64,000 nt of DNA from Actinomyces oris (GCF_001929375.1 NZ_MSGO01000036.1:19323-83322); one strand, 5' to 3'. Counted from the first letter of the stretch, positions 55,201-63,166 are shown. Numbers and translations: made by a program. The notes: a model not told the origin generated them from the letters alone.

Positions 55201-56907
55201 CCCACGGACCTGGCCACGCTCGTGGACGCCATGGGGGCCGCCTACCGGGCGATGGGCAAGGAGAAGCCGCACAGCCCGTGGCTGCCGCCGCTGCCCGAGC
55301 TGCTGACCCTGGACGCGGTGGAGCAGCGGATGGGGGAGCCCGGGGGAGGCGAGACCTGGGGAGGGGAGTCCGGAGGCGGGGAGCGCGCCGAGGGCTTCCT
55401 GCCGGCCCTGCCCCTGGGGCTGGAGGACCTGCCGGCTCAGCAGGAGCAGCGGCCTATGACCTGGGACTTCACGCGCGCCGGGCACCTGGGGATTGCCGGG
55501 GCACCCCGGACGGGGCGCTCCAGCGTGCTGAGAGGGATCGCGGTGGCGGTGGCCCGCTCGGCGTCGGCCGCGGAGGTCCACATGTACGGGATCGACGCTG
55601 GTAACGGGGCGCTGCTGCCGTGCCTGGCGCTGCCGCACGTGGGGGCGGTGGCGACCCGCGACCAGCCGGATCGGGTGCGGCGCGTTCTGACCCTGCTGGG
55701 ACGGGAGGTGGCGCGACGTCAGCAGCTGCTGGCCACCGAGGGCTTCGCCTCACTGTCCGAGCAGCGGGCCAAGACGCCCGAACCGGGGCGGCTGCCCTAC
55801 CTGGTGCTGCTGATCGACAGGTGGGACAACTTTGTGGCCACCTTCGAGAACGTCGACGGCGGGGCCATCATCGAGAGCATCGAGAGCCTCATGCGCGAGG
55901 GGGCCGCGGTGGGCCTGCGCGTGGTGGTGGCCGGGGACCGGACGGTGTTCCGCAGCCGGTTCGGGATGCTGCTGGAGGACCGGCTGCTGCTGCGGATGCC
56001 CTCCCCGGACGACTTCGACCTGGTGGGTATGCGGGCGCGCGAAGTGCCGCTGACCATGCCGCAGGGGCGGGCCTTCCGCAGCGGGCCCAAGCCTCGCGAG
56101 GTGCAGCTGGCGCTGCTGACGGACGACGTCGACGGCACCGCCCAGGTAGAGGCGATCCACGAGGCGGGCCGACTCAGCCGCGAGAAGTGGGGGGAGATTC
56201 CCCGGGAGTTCTCTGCCGGCCACGTGGACGAGCTGCCGGTCGCGATCTCTGCGGAGAAGGCCCTCGAGCTCGGGCCGCCTCTGGCGCCGGGGAGCATCGC
56301 CCTGGCCGTGGGCGGCGACGACCTGGGGCTCATCCCGGTGTCCATGGATGAGATCGGCAACGGGGTGCTGGTGGCCGGGCCTCGGCGCTCCGGGCGCTCG
56401 ACGGCGCTCCTGTTCGGGGCCCAGCGGGCGCTGGACGGTGGAACTCGCGTGGTGCTGGTGCTGCCGCGCCGCTCGCCGCTGATCGCCCTGGACGGGCGCG
56501 ACGGCGTTCTGGGACGCCTGGGCCTGGAGTCTAAGCCCGATGACCTCAGGGAGCTTTTGCGGCAGGAGCCTGAGAACACACTCATTGTTATTGACGATTT
56601 CGAGATGATGGGAGGCGATCATGCGCTCGGGCCCGTGATTGAAGAGCACTTGAGGACGTGCCGGGACGCGAATGGCGGTGTCCTGGTGGGGTGCGGGATC
56701 GATGAGATCTCAGGAATGTACCGGGGCGTGGTGGCCCAGGTGCGCAAGACCCGCACGGGTCTGGTCCTGGCGCCCAGGTCCTCCGAGGACGGGACGCATT
56801 TGTCAGCGAGGCTGCCGCGCTCCATCGGGGGCCCAGTCCCCAAGGGACGAGGCGTCATGGTGACAACCGCCGGCTGGTCCTGGGTGCAGGTTCCGAAGAT
56901 CGACTGA
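52261..56907 (+). CDS. EccC/EssC-type type VII secretion ATPase (FtsK/SpoIIIE family)
   Basis: A 1548-residue membrane ATPase. The first 95 residues (VVVPEDATVGDLAAALD) look like a ubiquitin-like or FHA-type fold and the next 80 like FHA. A very basic patch RRRRKKRRAKRKRK follows at about 199-212, two transmembrane helices at about 316-354, then three P-loop domains. D1 is intact (GTTGSGKSELLQTL at about 732, Walker B LMIVIDEFAAL at about 836). In D2 (GAPRTGRSS, about 1080) and D3 (GPRRSGRST, about 1373) the P-loop Lys is Arg. By family it exports WXG100 proteins and their partners. No EccB, EccD, EccE or mycosin is encoded nearby. Confidence 0.9.
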   Translation: MQLFISVLRPLEEAHEARDLIVVVPEDATVGDLAAALDRTVPTTAPGQSLRLVVNAGEPVSAAPSSLWHGSRRLDPRASLGSGSVRNGMLLGLGAAVLDDVEPVGVVEVRVVGGRGAGAVHRLSLGDYTLGGPEQDITLEGEAGREKVADLTVSHGGRVMLSPAPGVAERTVPLALPRRRPLPGPLVLAAKEDEAPSERRRRRKKRRAKRKRKNKGAERILSGREVLEPDGERHFLELDRRPLQGATPWPEKAVLTVGESLLVLEYVPAVDAVTSPTPGAPTINFNRPPRLARPIRVTKFTLPREPSQARKPPFPFAMMLSPLVMGGGMYLVTGRVYSLMFMLFSPVMMIANLIQGRSTNRKHYREDLRKYEEQRDQTEDAAFKALTEERGLRRTDAPDPAELLLRATGPRAQLWERRPSDPDWLDLRVGVADLPSDVEVDDPARAKHEEPLRWTAPDVPVTVPLGGISVVGVCGERCHEVATWLTAQAAVLHSPAELQMVLLVEPARGERPEDRWTWARWLPHLRNAEGMGARARIGVDDETVSRRISELADLVQRRLEASDSRGRGSTDGEQILVVLDGGHALRLRPGLISVLRRGPEVGVRLICIDRERTALPEECRAVVSTGPGAPSVSQTDKDEVERVTLDLVLEGWCERVARALAPVHDVSAAGADSTIPTASRLLDVLPLPEPGADAVLEVWQRCSRTTRAVIGEDAEGQFWLDVRADGPHALVAGTTGSGKSELLQTLIASLCMGNTPEAMTFVLVDYKGGAAFKDCARLPHTVGMVTDLDGHLTSRALESLGAELRRREHQLAGADAKDIEDYVAAMAPGDEPMPRLMIVIDEFAALVSELPDFVTGLVDIARRGRSLGVHLVLATQRPAGVVSAEIKSNTNLRIALRVTDENDSQDVIEAAASAFIPPSIPGRAYARLGHASLRQFQSSRVGGRPRGALPRAAVRAATLSLDELSRAEEAPPGVEEDATIPTDLATLVDAMGAAYRAMGKEKPHSPWLPPLPELLTLDAVEQRMGEPGGGETWGGESGGGERAEGFLPALPLGLEDLPAQQEQRPMTWDFTRAGHLGIAGAPRTGRSSVLRGIAVAVARSASAAEVHMYGIDAGNGALLPCLALPHVGAVATRDQPDRVRRVLTLLGREVARRQQLLATEGFASLSEQRAKTPEPGRLPYLVLLIDRWDNFVATFENVDGGAIIESIESLMREGAAVGLRVVVAGDRTVFRSRFGMLLEDRLLLRMPSPDDFDLVGMRAREVPLTMPQGRAFRSGPKPREVQLALLTDDVDGTAQVEAIHEAGRLSREKWGEIPREFSAGHVDELPVAISAEKALELGPPLAPGSIALAVGGDDLGLIPVSMDEIGNGVLVAGPRRSGRSTALLFGAQRALDGGTRVVLVLPRRSPLIALDGRDGVLGRLGLESKPDDLRELLRQEPENTLIVIDDFEMMGGDHALGPVIEEHLRTCRDANGGVLVGCGIDEISGMYRGVVAQVRKTRTGLVLAPRSSEDGTHLSARLPRSIGGPVPKGRGVMVTTAGWSWVQVPKID

Positions 56908-57095
56908 GACATGACCAGTGGAAGAGAATTTCAAGGAGTTGATGAAGCCCGAGAAAGTGAATGGAATTTCTCAAATACGCAAGTGTCGACGATTCGCGAC
57001 AACTTAGCTCTCGGTGCGGTACATGTGCGAGCATCAACTGCGAGATGATATCAAGGAAAGCGCGGGAATCGTTTCATAAGGAGTGAGATTATCTA
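56908..57095. promoter_or_regulatory. AT-richer gap before the substrate-like genes
   Basis: These 188 bases mark a sharp drop in GC content. They contain several AT-rich stretches that could hold a promoter and end with AAGGAGTGAG ahead of the ATG at 57096. No hairpin terminator follows the ATPase gene, so read-through is also possible. Confidence 0.5.
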
Positions 57096-57461
57096 ATGGT
57101 GTTACCTAGCAAGTTGCCATCCGATCAGAATAATCAGCAGGAATTAGAAGTCCCTAATGCAAAAAAGGCCGCAATAGGCATAGTCCGCAATACGCTATCT
57201 AAGGCTACCCAGGAACTAGGGGCGGATTATGCGGAAACCGGGGCCTCGTCTCCGTCGGAAAGTCTTGTCAGCGGCCTTGGTGGGGATGGCAGTGTTTGGA
57301 AGTCGACGCTGGCTGATAAGATGCACGACGACATCGCAGGAATAGTCAAGCGCATTGCTGATCAGTTTTCCGCCGGAGAAGAGCGGGCAGCCTCACAATG
57401 GGGGGCTGAACCCGAGTATGTTAAATGGGATGACCCCAGAGCAAGATGGAGAATAGGATGA
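57096..57461 (+). CDS. Small AT-rich gene of unknown family, possible partner of the next protein
   Basis: A 121-residue, mostly helical protein (NAKKAAIGIVRNTLSKATQEL near the start and MHDDIAGIVKRIADQFSAGEERAA later). A Trp lies in SVWKSTLADK, and the C-terminus WDDPRARWRIG is short and basic. AAGGAG precedes the ATG. The size, helicity and position before a large helical-start protein recall the small partners that accompany type VII substrates. It overlaps the next gene by four bases. Codon use is far more AT-rich than in the Tad/EccC genes, indicating later acquisition. No homologue is recognised. Confidence 0.6.
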   Translation: MVLPSKLPSDQNNQQELEVPNAKKAAIGIVRNTLSKATQELGADYAETGASSPSESLVSGLGGDGSVWKSTLADKMHDDIAGIVKRIADQFSAGEERAASQWGAEPEYVKWDDPRARWRIG

Positions 57462-59716
57462 CTTACGTTTCACTCAATCCTGAGGGTATGCAGAAAGTAA
57501 TTACCGATCTGTCAGGTTATGCTGCGAAAACACGTGAACAACATAGTTCTGTAGCAAGCGCCAATGAGCGCAACGACTCCCCAGTTGAACTCTCTTCTTA
57601 TTTGCAGGTCATTGCCGGCTCAGCGAGCGTTTTAGAAGACAAAGCCAAGGATCTTCAGGCACGCTTAGATTCCGCTAGGACGGCCAACGAATGCGGCCTG
57701 ACGCCAGCGGGAGTGGACGGAATGATTTCATACTATATTCCGGATGGTGAGGTGGATACCAGTAAGAACGCTCTTGCGTTCAATCGTGTCGAGACCGTAA
57801 GAAGAGCTGAAGCGGATGCGGCTGCACTCTATCAGGCTAAACACTCACCTACAGGTCGATCCAGTGATGGGCGCTCATTCAGTCAGATCCTTGACGAAAT
57901 GAAGGAAATGCGCGACGATCCTCTATACTCGTCGAGACTGATAATCAGTCTAGGGGAACAACTTCCTCTTGTTGAGGGTGATTACAATAAAGATGGTGCA
58001 AAGCGGTTTGTTGAAATCATGCAAGTTGCCAGGCAATCATGCACGGCTGAAACCTTAAGCTCGGGATTCGAGAACTTATCGCATATTCTCGCTGCAGCGT
58101 CTCGAAGTGACGTCAGTGGTAAACGAGTTATAAGTGGCACTGAGCTAGCAGACAAAATTTATCAGGCTGGCAGTTCTAACTATGAGAGCAGGTTAACGTT
58201 AAATGCCGCCATCTCCGAATTTTCGAACTCCAATAAGATTGGTTACATTAGCCACAACCCAAATGAGCGTCTTGCTTTCTTTGGAACAGATTTTCTGGTC
58301 AACCTAGCGAAAGCCTACGAAAAGGATGATGCTAGCAAGTCGAAAGGGCGTTCGGAGGTAATTAATGGCAGCAAATATGATGCTGATGTTCTTGGTAGTG
58401 TTATCCTCTCAATGGGAGAGGATCCTCGTGCGGTACTGGAATACATGGCAGGGTCTGGAGAAGTGGACTCGAACGGAAACTGGATTCCAAGTGAAGAAGG
58501 TCAGAAACGGTGGGACATGCTGAAGCAAAGAGGCTGGGATACTACCAGGATTGAGTACTTCATATCAGCGGTGGGCGCAGCTTCTTCCTACCGAAATACG
58601 GCATATGAAGAGGGTTCTCCGCAGTACCTTAAGGATGCTGACGCGAGGGCGACATGGCTATCTTCACAGGGTATAAGATACATGAACGAGAAAGTTAAGA
58701 AGAGCGATATAACGAAAAAAATGAAAGAGGGTGCGGCGCTCATTGTGGCGAATTCCCCAGAGGAAGTCACTGCTGTGGCAAATGGGAAACAAATCGGTGA
58801 AGGAAGTTTGGGGCCTGTGCTGCAGAACGTCGATGACAGCCAACTTGCAAAACTGCTTTATAGAGTAATGGACGACGAGGACGCGGCCCGCACGATTAGT
58901 GTGGGAGTGGGTGCTTATCAACACTCTTTGATAGAGCAGAGAATGTCTCACGACGAAAAAAGGACGAGAGAGAATATTGGGTCGCAGTATAAAATCGCCG
59001 CCGCAACGGAAACTTTTCTACGTGAAATTTCTGATAAGAAGCTGGCCGACAATAATGCGCAGACCCAAGCAGACTATGAGAAGCGTAAAGAAGGTGTTGG
59101 GCGTGCGATTGACATATTTAGCGCGGCCACAGTGCTTGGAGCCGGTGCTCTGACGGCGGGATGTCCTCCTTTGGGAGCAGCTCTTGCGGTCGGTGGCACA
59201 GAATTAGGGGCAGCGGTTTTAGGTCCCGTTGCTGCCGACGCAATTACCGGAGAAAGGCCCGATCCTCCTACGACTGCGATTCCGGAGGGGGCTGCCAGTG
59301 GTTATGATACGCTCCGTATGCGGGCGTACTCAGATGCAGCAAAGTATAATCTTCTTGATGAGAGAAGTGTTAACATGGCTAAAGATAAAGGTGTGCTTTT
59401 TGACGGAGAGGGGAATCCTGTTGGAGCGCCTCTGCTTGTCGATGATAATGGTAACCCTGTGTCTGTTGACGAGAAAGGTAGTCCTGTGCCTTCTGTCGAC
59501 AGGGAGGGTAAGCCTGTTCAGGTGCATATGAATGACAAGTTGAAAGAGTACGTGCAGAAAACTAATTCGTGGTCTGACAGTGTTAATGGGGCCGACAAGG
59601 GTGAAGTGGCGGATGCTACGGTCAAAGAAATTGATAATTCCGTCATGCGGGGATCCACGCAAGCGCGCGAGTGGGTTGAGGATAAGTTTGGAGACGGCTC
59701 AAGTTTGAGGGAGTGA
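57458..59716 (+). CDS. Large AT-rich protein, candidate type VII secretion substrate
   Basis: 752 residues from the ATG at 57458 (GGAG six bases upstream). The N-terminal 85 residues form a helical pair (MTYVSLNPEGMQKVITDL, then SYLQVIAGSASVLEDKAKDLQ) like the targeting region of WXG/LXG-type substrates. A long helical middle (about 110-540) has features I associate loosely with DUF6571-like proteins (DPRAVLEYMA, QRGWDTTRIEYF). A hydrophobic hairpin follows at about 551-600 (LGAGALTAGCPPLGAALAVGG), then a strand-rich segment of GNPV-type repeats (about 640-690). There is no signal peptide. The hydrophobic hairpin would suit membrane insertion. No immunity gene is evident downstream. Function unknown. 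Confidence 0.65.
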   Translation: MTYVSLNPEGMQKVITDLSGYAAKTREQHSSVASANERNDSPVELSSYLQVIAGSASVLEDKAKDLQARLDSARTANECGLTPAGVDGMISYYIPDGEVDTSKNALAFNRVETVRRAEADAAALYQAKHSPTGRSSDGRSFSQILDEMKEMRDDPLYSSRLIISLGEQLPLVEGDYNKDGAKRFVEIMQVARQSCTAETLSSGFENLSHILAAASRSDVSGKRVISGTELADKIYQAGSSNYESRLTLNAAISEFSNSNKIGYISHNPNERLAFFGTDFLVNLAKAYEKDDASKSKGRSEVINGSKYDADVLGSVILSMGEDPRAVLEYMAGSGEVDSNGNWIPSEEGQKRWDMLKQRGWDTTRIEYFISAVGAASSYRNTAYEEGSPQYLKDADARATWLSSQGIRYMNEKVKKSDITKKMKEGAALIVANSPEEVTAVANGKQIGEGSLGPVLQNVDDSQLAKLLYRVMDDEDAARTISVGVGAYQHSLIEQRMSHDEKRTRENIGSQYKIAAATETFLREISDKKLADNNAQTQADYEKRKEGVGRAIDIFSAATVLGAGALTAGCPPLGAALAVGGTELGAAVLGPVAADAITGERPDPPTTAIPEGAASGYDTLRMRAYSDAAKYNLLDERSVNMAKDKGVLFDGEGNPVGAPLLVDDNGNPVSVDEKGSPVPSVDREGKPVQVHMNDKLKEYVQKTNSWSDSVNGADKGEVADATVKEIDNSVMRGSTQAREWVEDKFGDGSSLRE

Positions 59717-59741
59717 TACAAATTCGCGTTGTTTCGTGTTC

Positions 59742-60130
59742 TCAGTTGCCCAGGGCTCCTCCCCGGCAGCCGAGTGCTGCGTCGATGAGGATGTGGCGCT
59801 GGGTGTCGGGGCAGCCGGCGCGCACCCAGCGCAGGCAGGAGTCGTCGAGGAAGCCGAGGTAGCCCCACGGGGCGAAGTCGTCGCGGTGGCCCCGGCTGCC
59901 ACCGATCACCTCGGCCAGGGCCGCCACCGCCGCCTCTCGCGCCTGCCGCCTCACCCGGGCCGCCTCATCGCCCGGGTCGTGCCCGGCCAACGCTTGGTAG
60001 GTCACCCAGCCGGGGGGGGGCGTTCAGCGATGAAGTCTAGGTAGGTCCGCACCCGGTCCCGGGCCGACGACCCCTCCGGCAGGGCGTCGTCGGCCCGCCG
60101 GGTGCGCTCGGTGAGTTCGTCAACCGTGCA
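59742..60130 (-). pseudogene. Decayed copy of the adjacent TetR-type gene
   Basis: The segment 59742-60005 still encodes 87 residues (MTYQALAGHDPGDEAARVRRQ onward) that match the C-terminal half of the intact regulator at 60380-60997. Around 60010 a run of G and small deletions break the frame, and about 110 bases of further homology follow before the copy ends near 60130. The DNA-binding half is missing. It is a partial duplication that has lost function. Confidence 0.85.
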
Positions 60131-60379
60131 CAGGGGCAGTCCGGCGTTAGGTCAAGGCGGCGCCGCCGACAAGGTCGGTTCTCGACCGTGAGGTTCGACC
60201 ACGGCCGTGGCGGGGCTGGATGTTAGTGGCGGGCCGTCTCGCCTGTGCATAGCAATCAACGCTGTGGCACTGGCAATGCGCCAGCCATCATCGCCCCCTG
60301 TGATGTGGGTGACCGGCGTCGCCGCTGCGGGGTGAGGTCTTGATGCCGAGACGGGGCCTCCCCTTCTGGCTGCCCGGCC
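60131..60379. other. Gene-free spacer between the decayed and intact TetR copies
   Basis: About 250 bases without a supported gene. The sequence GGTTCTCGACCGTGAGGTTCG-like segment near 60177-60200 contains a short inverted repeat. Nothing else is recognised. Confidence 0.4.
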
Positions 60380-60997
60380 TTATTTCCTCCAGTCGCCCAG
60401 GGCTCCTTCCAAGCAGCCCAGAGCTGCGTCAACCAGGCTGTGGCGCTGGTCGTCGGGGCAGCCTGCGTGCACCCAGCGCAGGCAGGCGTCGTCGAGGAAG
60501 CCCAGGTAGCCCCGCAGGGCGAAGTCGTCGCGGTGGCCCCGACTGCTGCCGACCACCTCGGCCAGGGCCGCCACCGCCGCCTCGCGCGCCTGCCGCCTCA
60601 CCCGGGCCGCCTCGTCGCCCGGGTCATGCCCGGCCAGCGCCTGGTAGGTTACCCAGCCGGTCGAGCGCTCGGCGATGAAGTCCAGGTAAGTCAGCACCGA
60701 GGTCCGCACTCGGTCCCGGGCCGACGACCTCTCCGGCAGGGCGTCGTCGGCCCGCCGAGTGCGCTCAGCCAGGTCGTCAGCAGCGAGCCGGAGCACCTCG
60801 GCGTAAAGGCCGGCCTTGCCAGCGAAGTACTTGTGCACCAGCGCCTCGGAGGCCTGAGCCTCCGCCGCGACCTCGACCAGCGAGACCTCCTCATACGGGC
60901 GGCTTGCGAAAGCCCGCCTCGCCGCGGACAGGATCAGCTCGCGGCGCTCGGCAGGATCCATGCGTAGGCGGGGGCGCTTGTCAGTACGGGACGGCAC
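60380..60997 (-). CDS. TetR-family transcriptional regulator
   Basis: A 205-residue TetR protein. DNA-binding domain: RRELILSAARRAFASRPYEEVSLVEVAAEA then SEALVHKYFAGKAGLYAEVL, both read in parts, at about 14-65. The ligand domain contains VLTYLDFIAERSTGWVTYQALAG and DDACLRWVHAGC. It diverges from the GH13 gene, whose start is 39 bases away, so it may control that gene, itself, or both. Confidence 0.9.
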   Translation of the reverse strand: MPSRTDKRPRLRMDPAERRELILSAARRAFASRPYEEVSLVEVAAEAQASEALVHKYFAGKAGLYAEVLRLAADDLAERTRRADDALPERSSARDRVRTSVLTYLDFIAERSTGWVTYQALAGHDPGDEAARVRRQAREAAVAALAEVVGSSRGHRDDFALRGYLGFLDDACLRWVHAGCPDDQRHSLVDAALGCLEGALGDWRK

Positions 60998-61035
60998 CTT
61001 GACATGCTAACGGGCGCAGCGGCACCCTTGGAGAC

Positions 61036-62358
61036 ATGGTTAGTGAGTCACCTGGAATAAGCCGTCCCGCAACCCCCGCCTGGATCGACCACGCCATCTG
61101 GTGGCAGGTCTACCCCCTCGGCGCGACCGGCGCCCCCATCCGCCCCGAACCGGGTGCGCCCCTGACCGAGCCCGGCGCCCCCGCGCGCCTGGACCGCCTG
61201 GAGCCCTGGCTCGACTACGCCGTCGAGCTCGGCGCCAACGGCCTGTCGCTCGGCCCCATCTTCGCCTCATCCACCCACGGCTACGACACCACCGACCACC
61301 TGCGCATCGACCCCCGCCTGGGGGACGACGCCGCCTTCGACCGCCTCGCCGAGGCCTGCCGCACCCGGGGCCTGGCCCTCATGCTCGACGGCGTCCTCGG
61401 GCACGTCGGCACCGAGCACCCCCTCTTCCGGTCCGCCCGCGCCGGGGGAGAGGAGCGCGGCCTCTTCCGCTTCGACGACGCCGCCGGCGGGGAGGGTGCG
61501 GACGGCGACGGGCAGTCCGGCCCCGGCTACGCGACCTTCGAGGGGCACGAGTCGCTCGCCGCCCTCAACCACGACTCCGCCGAGGTGCGCGACCTGGCCG
61601 TGCGGGTGCTCACCCACTGGCTCGACCGCGGCGCGAGCGCCTGGCGCCTGGACGCCGCCTACGCCGTCGACCCCGCCTTCTGGGCGAGCGTCCTGCCCAC
61701 CGTGCGCGAGCGCCACCCCGACGCCTGGTTCATGGGGGAGGTCATCCACGGCGACTACGCCGGCTTCGTGGAGGCCTCCACCGTGGACACCGTCACCCAG
61801 TACGAGCTGTGGAAGGCCACCTGGAGCTCCCTGGCCGACGTCAACTTCTACGAGCTCGACTGGTGCCTCAAGCGCCACAACGAGCTGCTGGACCGGTTCC
61901 TCCCGGCCACCTTCGTCGGCAACCACGACGTCACCCGCATCGCCAGCAAGGTTGGGGCCGGTGGGGCGGCGCTCGCCGTCGTCCTGCTCATGACCGTGGG
62001 CGGCGTGCCCAGCGTCTACTACGGGGACGAGCAGGCCTTCCGCGGGGTGAAGACCGAGACCCTCGGCGGCGACGACGAGGTCCGCCCTGCCCTGCCAGCC
62101 ACGCCGTCCGGGCTCGCGCCGCAGGGCGCCTGGATGCTGCGGCTCCACCAGGACCTCATCGGCCTGCGACGCCGCCACCCCTGGCTCGTGCGCGCCCGCA
62201 CCGAGGTCACCGAGCTGGACAACCCGCGACTGTCCTACGACGCCGTCGGTGAGCAGGGCCAGCGGCTGCACGTGAACCTGGCCCTCGAGCCGACGCCGCG
62301 GGCCGAGGTGCGCGCGCCGGGCGAGGCGCCGCTCGTCGTCGAGCCGCCCGCGGAGTGA
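61036..62358 (+). CDS. GH13 alpha-amylase-family glycosidase
   Basis: A 440-residue cytoplasmic TIM-barrel enzyme of the alpha-amylase family. Conserved regions: LGANGLSLGPIFAS, DGVLGHVG (region I), SAWRLDAAYAV with the nucleophile Asp near residue 206, FMGEVIHGD with the acid/base Glu near 236, and FVGNHDVTRIAS (region IV). There is no signal peptide. It ends soon after the barrel with a small beta domain. The substrate specificity (maltose-, trehalose- or isomaltose-type) cannot be read from this. The 3' end of the gene is duplicated downstream of the vapBC pair. Confidence 0.88.
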   Translation: MVSESPGISRPATPAWIDHAIWWQVYPLGATGAPIRPEPGAPLTEPGAPARLDRLEPWLDYAVELGANGLSLGPIFASSTHGYDTTDHLRIDPRLGDDAAFDRLAEACRTRGLALMLDGVLGHVGTEHPLFRSARAGGEERGLFRFDDAAGGEGADGDGQSGPGYATFEGHESLAALNHDSAEVRDLAVRVLTHWLDRGASAWRLDAAYAVDPAFWASVLPTVRERHPDAWFMGEVIHGDYAGFVEASTVDTVTQYELWKATWSSLADVNFYELDWCLKRHNELLDRFLPATFVGNHDVTRIASKVGAGGAALAVVLLMTVGGVPSVYYGDEQAFRGVKTETLGGDDEVRPALPATPSGLAPQGAWMLRLHQDLIGLRRRHPWLVRARTEVTELDNPRLSYDAVGEQGQRLHVNLALEPTPRAEVRAPGEAPLVVEPPAE

Positions 62359-62458
62359 CTCCCCCCAGCCTCCGTCTCGCCTGTGCCGAGCCGGGCAGAT
62401 TTCGCGTAGCCGGGCAGAAATTCCGTGGGGCTACGCGAAAAATGTCCGGCTCGGCGTC
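62306..62458. repeat. 153-bp direct repeat, left copy
   Basis: It consists of the last 53 bases of the GH13 gene, the following spacer and the family A palindrome copy 4. It is about 95 percent identical to 63167-63319, which lies exactly 861 bases further on, in the same orientation. The vapBC pair occupies the interval. Confidence 0.9.
62386..62454. repeat. Family A palindrome, copy 4 (69 bp, variant)
   Basis: Same length and same outer arms as copies 1-3, but the inner part is CGTAGCC...GGCTACG, giving a different inner stem. It lies 27 bases after the GH13 stop. Confidence 0.85.
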
Positions 62459-62500
62459 CGGGTATGCAGCACGTCGCCGGCCGGGGTTTGCGACGCTCGT

Positions 62501-62902
62501 CTAGACCGTGATGAGTGGGAGATCGGGGTGGACCGCACTCAGGTCTTCAGGGTCGGAGGTCACCACGGTATGCCCCTGCTCCTCCGCCAGCAGGGCGACA
62601 TGAACATCAACGATGTCTCGATGTCCGCTGCGTCCGCAAAGCAGACCGACGGCTCGCGCCGTCATGTCGTCCAGCGGCGCCACGTGCACACTGGGGTCCG
62701 CCAGCAGCCGTGCGACGCGGGCCTGCCGCGGACCGCCCCGCCAGGCCTGCGCCACGACTCCAGCTGGCACGCTCAGGGGCAGTCCCGCCTCCAGTGCCCG
62801 GCGAAGGAGCGCGCGGATCCGCGAGTCCCCGCGCTCAAGTGCGAGTAGCGCACCGGTGTCGAGGGTCAGGCCCTTGACGCCCTTTCTGCCGGCGGCGGTC
62901 AC
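62501..62902 (-). CDS. PIN-domain toxin (VapC type)
   Basis: A 133-residue PIN protein: GLTLDTGALLALERGDSRI with the first Asp, LSVPAGVVAQAWRGG, then HRDIVDVHVALLAEE with the middle Asp residues and VVTSDPEDL with the last Asp. By family it is an RNA-cleaving toxin. It overlaps the stop of its antitoxin gene by four bases and follows it on the minus strand. Confidence 0.88.
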   Translation of the reverse strand: MTAAGRKGVKGLTLDTGALLALERGDSRIRALLRRALEAGLPLSVPAGVVAQAWRGGPRQARVARLLADPSVHVAPLDDMTARAVGLLCGRSGHRDIVDVHVALLAEEQGHTVVTSDPEDLSAVHPDLPLITV

Positions 62903-63126
62903 GCCAGCCCCAGCGCCTTGTCAGCCCAGGCCAGGTCCGCATCGTCGACGGGGCCGAGCTCGCGATCAAGGTCATCCAGCAACTGGGCGAGGTCGTCCTC
63001 CCGCTGTACACGGGCGACCGCTGCGCTGATGAATCCCGATACCGACGCCGCCCTGCCCTGTGCGACCGCACGGCGAATCGAGACGACCTGCTCGTCCGGG
63101 AGGCTCACCGCGATCTTCTGAGTCAT
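62899..63126 (-). CDS. Ribbon-helix-helix antitoxin (VapB type)
   Basis: A 75-residue antitoxin: MTQKIAVSLPDEQVVSIRRAV forms the strand and first helix of a ribbon-helix-helix fold, SVSGFISAAVARV the second helix, and the acidic tail (DLDRELGPVDDADLAW) should bind the toxin. The upstream 40 bases contain an ATACCA...GAATCATACC repeat that could be its own operator. Confidence 0.85.
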   Translation of the reverse strand: MTQKIAVSLPDEQVVSIRRAVAQGRAASVSGFISAAVARVQREDDLAQLLDDLDRELGPVDDADLAWADKALGLA

Positions 63127-63166
63127 ACCAGAATCATACCAAGGGTGGCGCAGACGCCCTGTGCCC

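Noticed and set aside
53740..55638. 632-codon minus-strand frame opposite the EccC-type gene
   Set aside because: Rich in Arg/Gln/His/Pro as expected for the antisense of a high-GC gene, while the plus strand encodes a full set of P-loop domains.
57446..57457. ATG at 57446 as start of the large AT-rich gene
   Set aside because: The ATG at 57458 has GGAG at the right distance and overlaps the previous stop as ATGA, the usual coupling seen in this locus.
60440..60967. 175-codon plus-strand frame opposite the intact TetR gene
   Set aside because: It is a mirror of TetR codons; the minus strand encodes a complete TetR DNA-binding domain.
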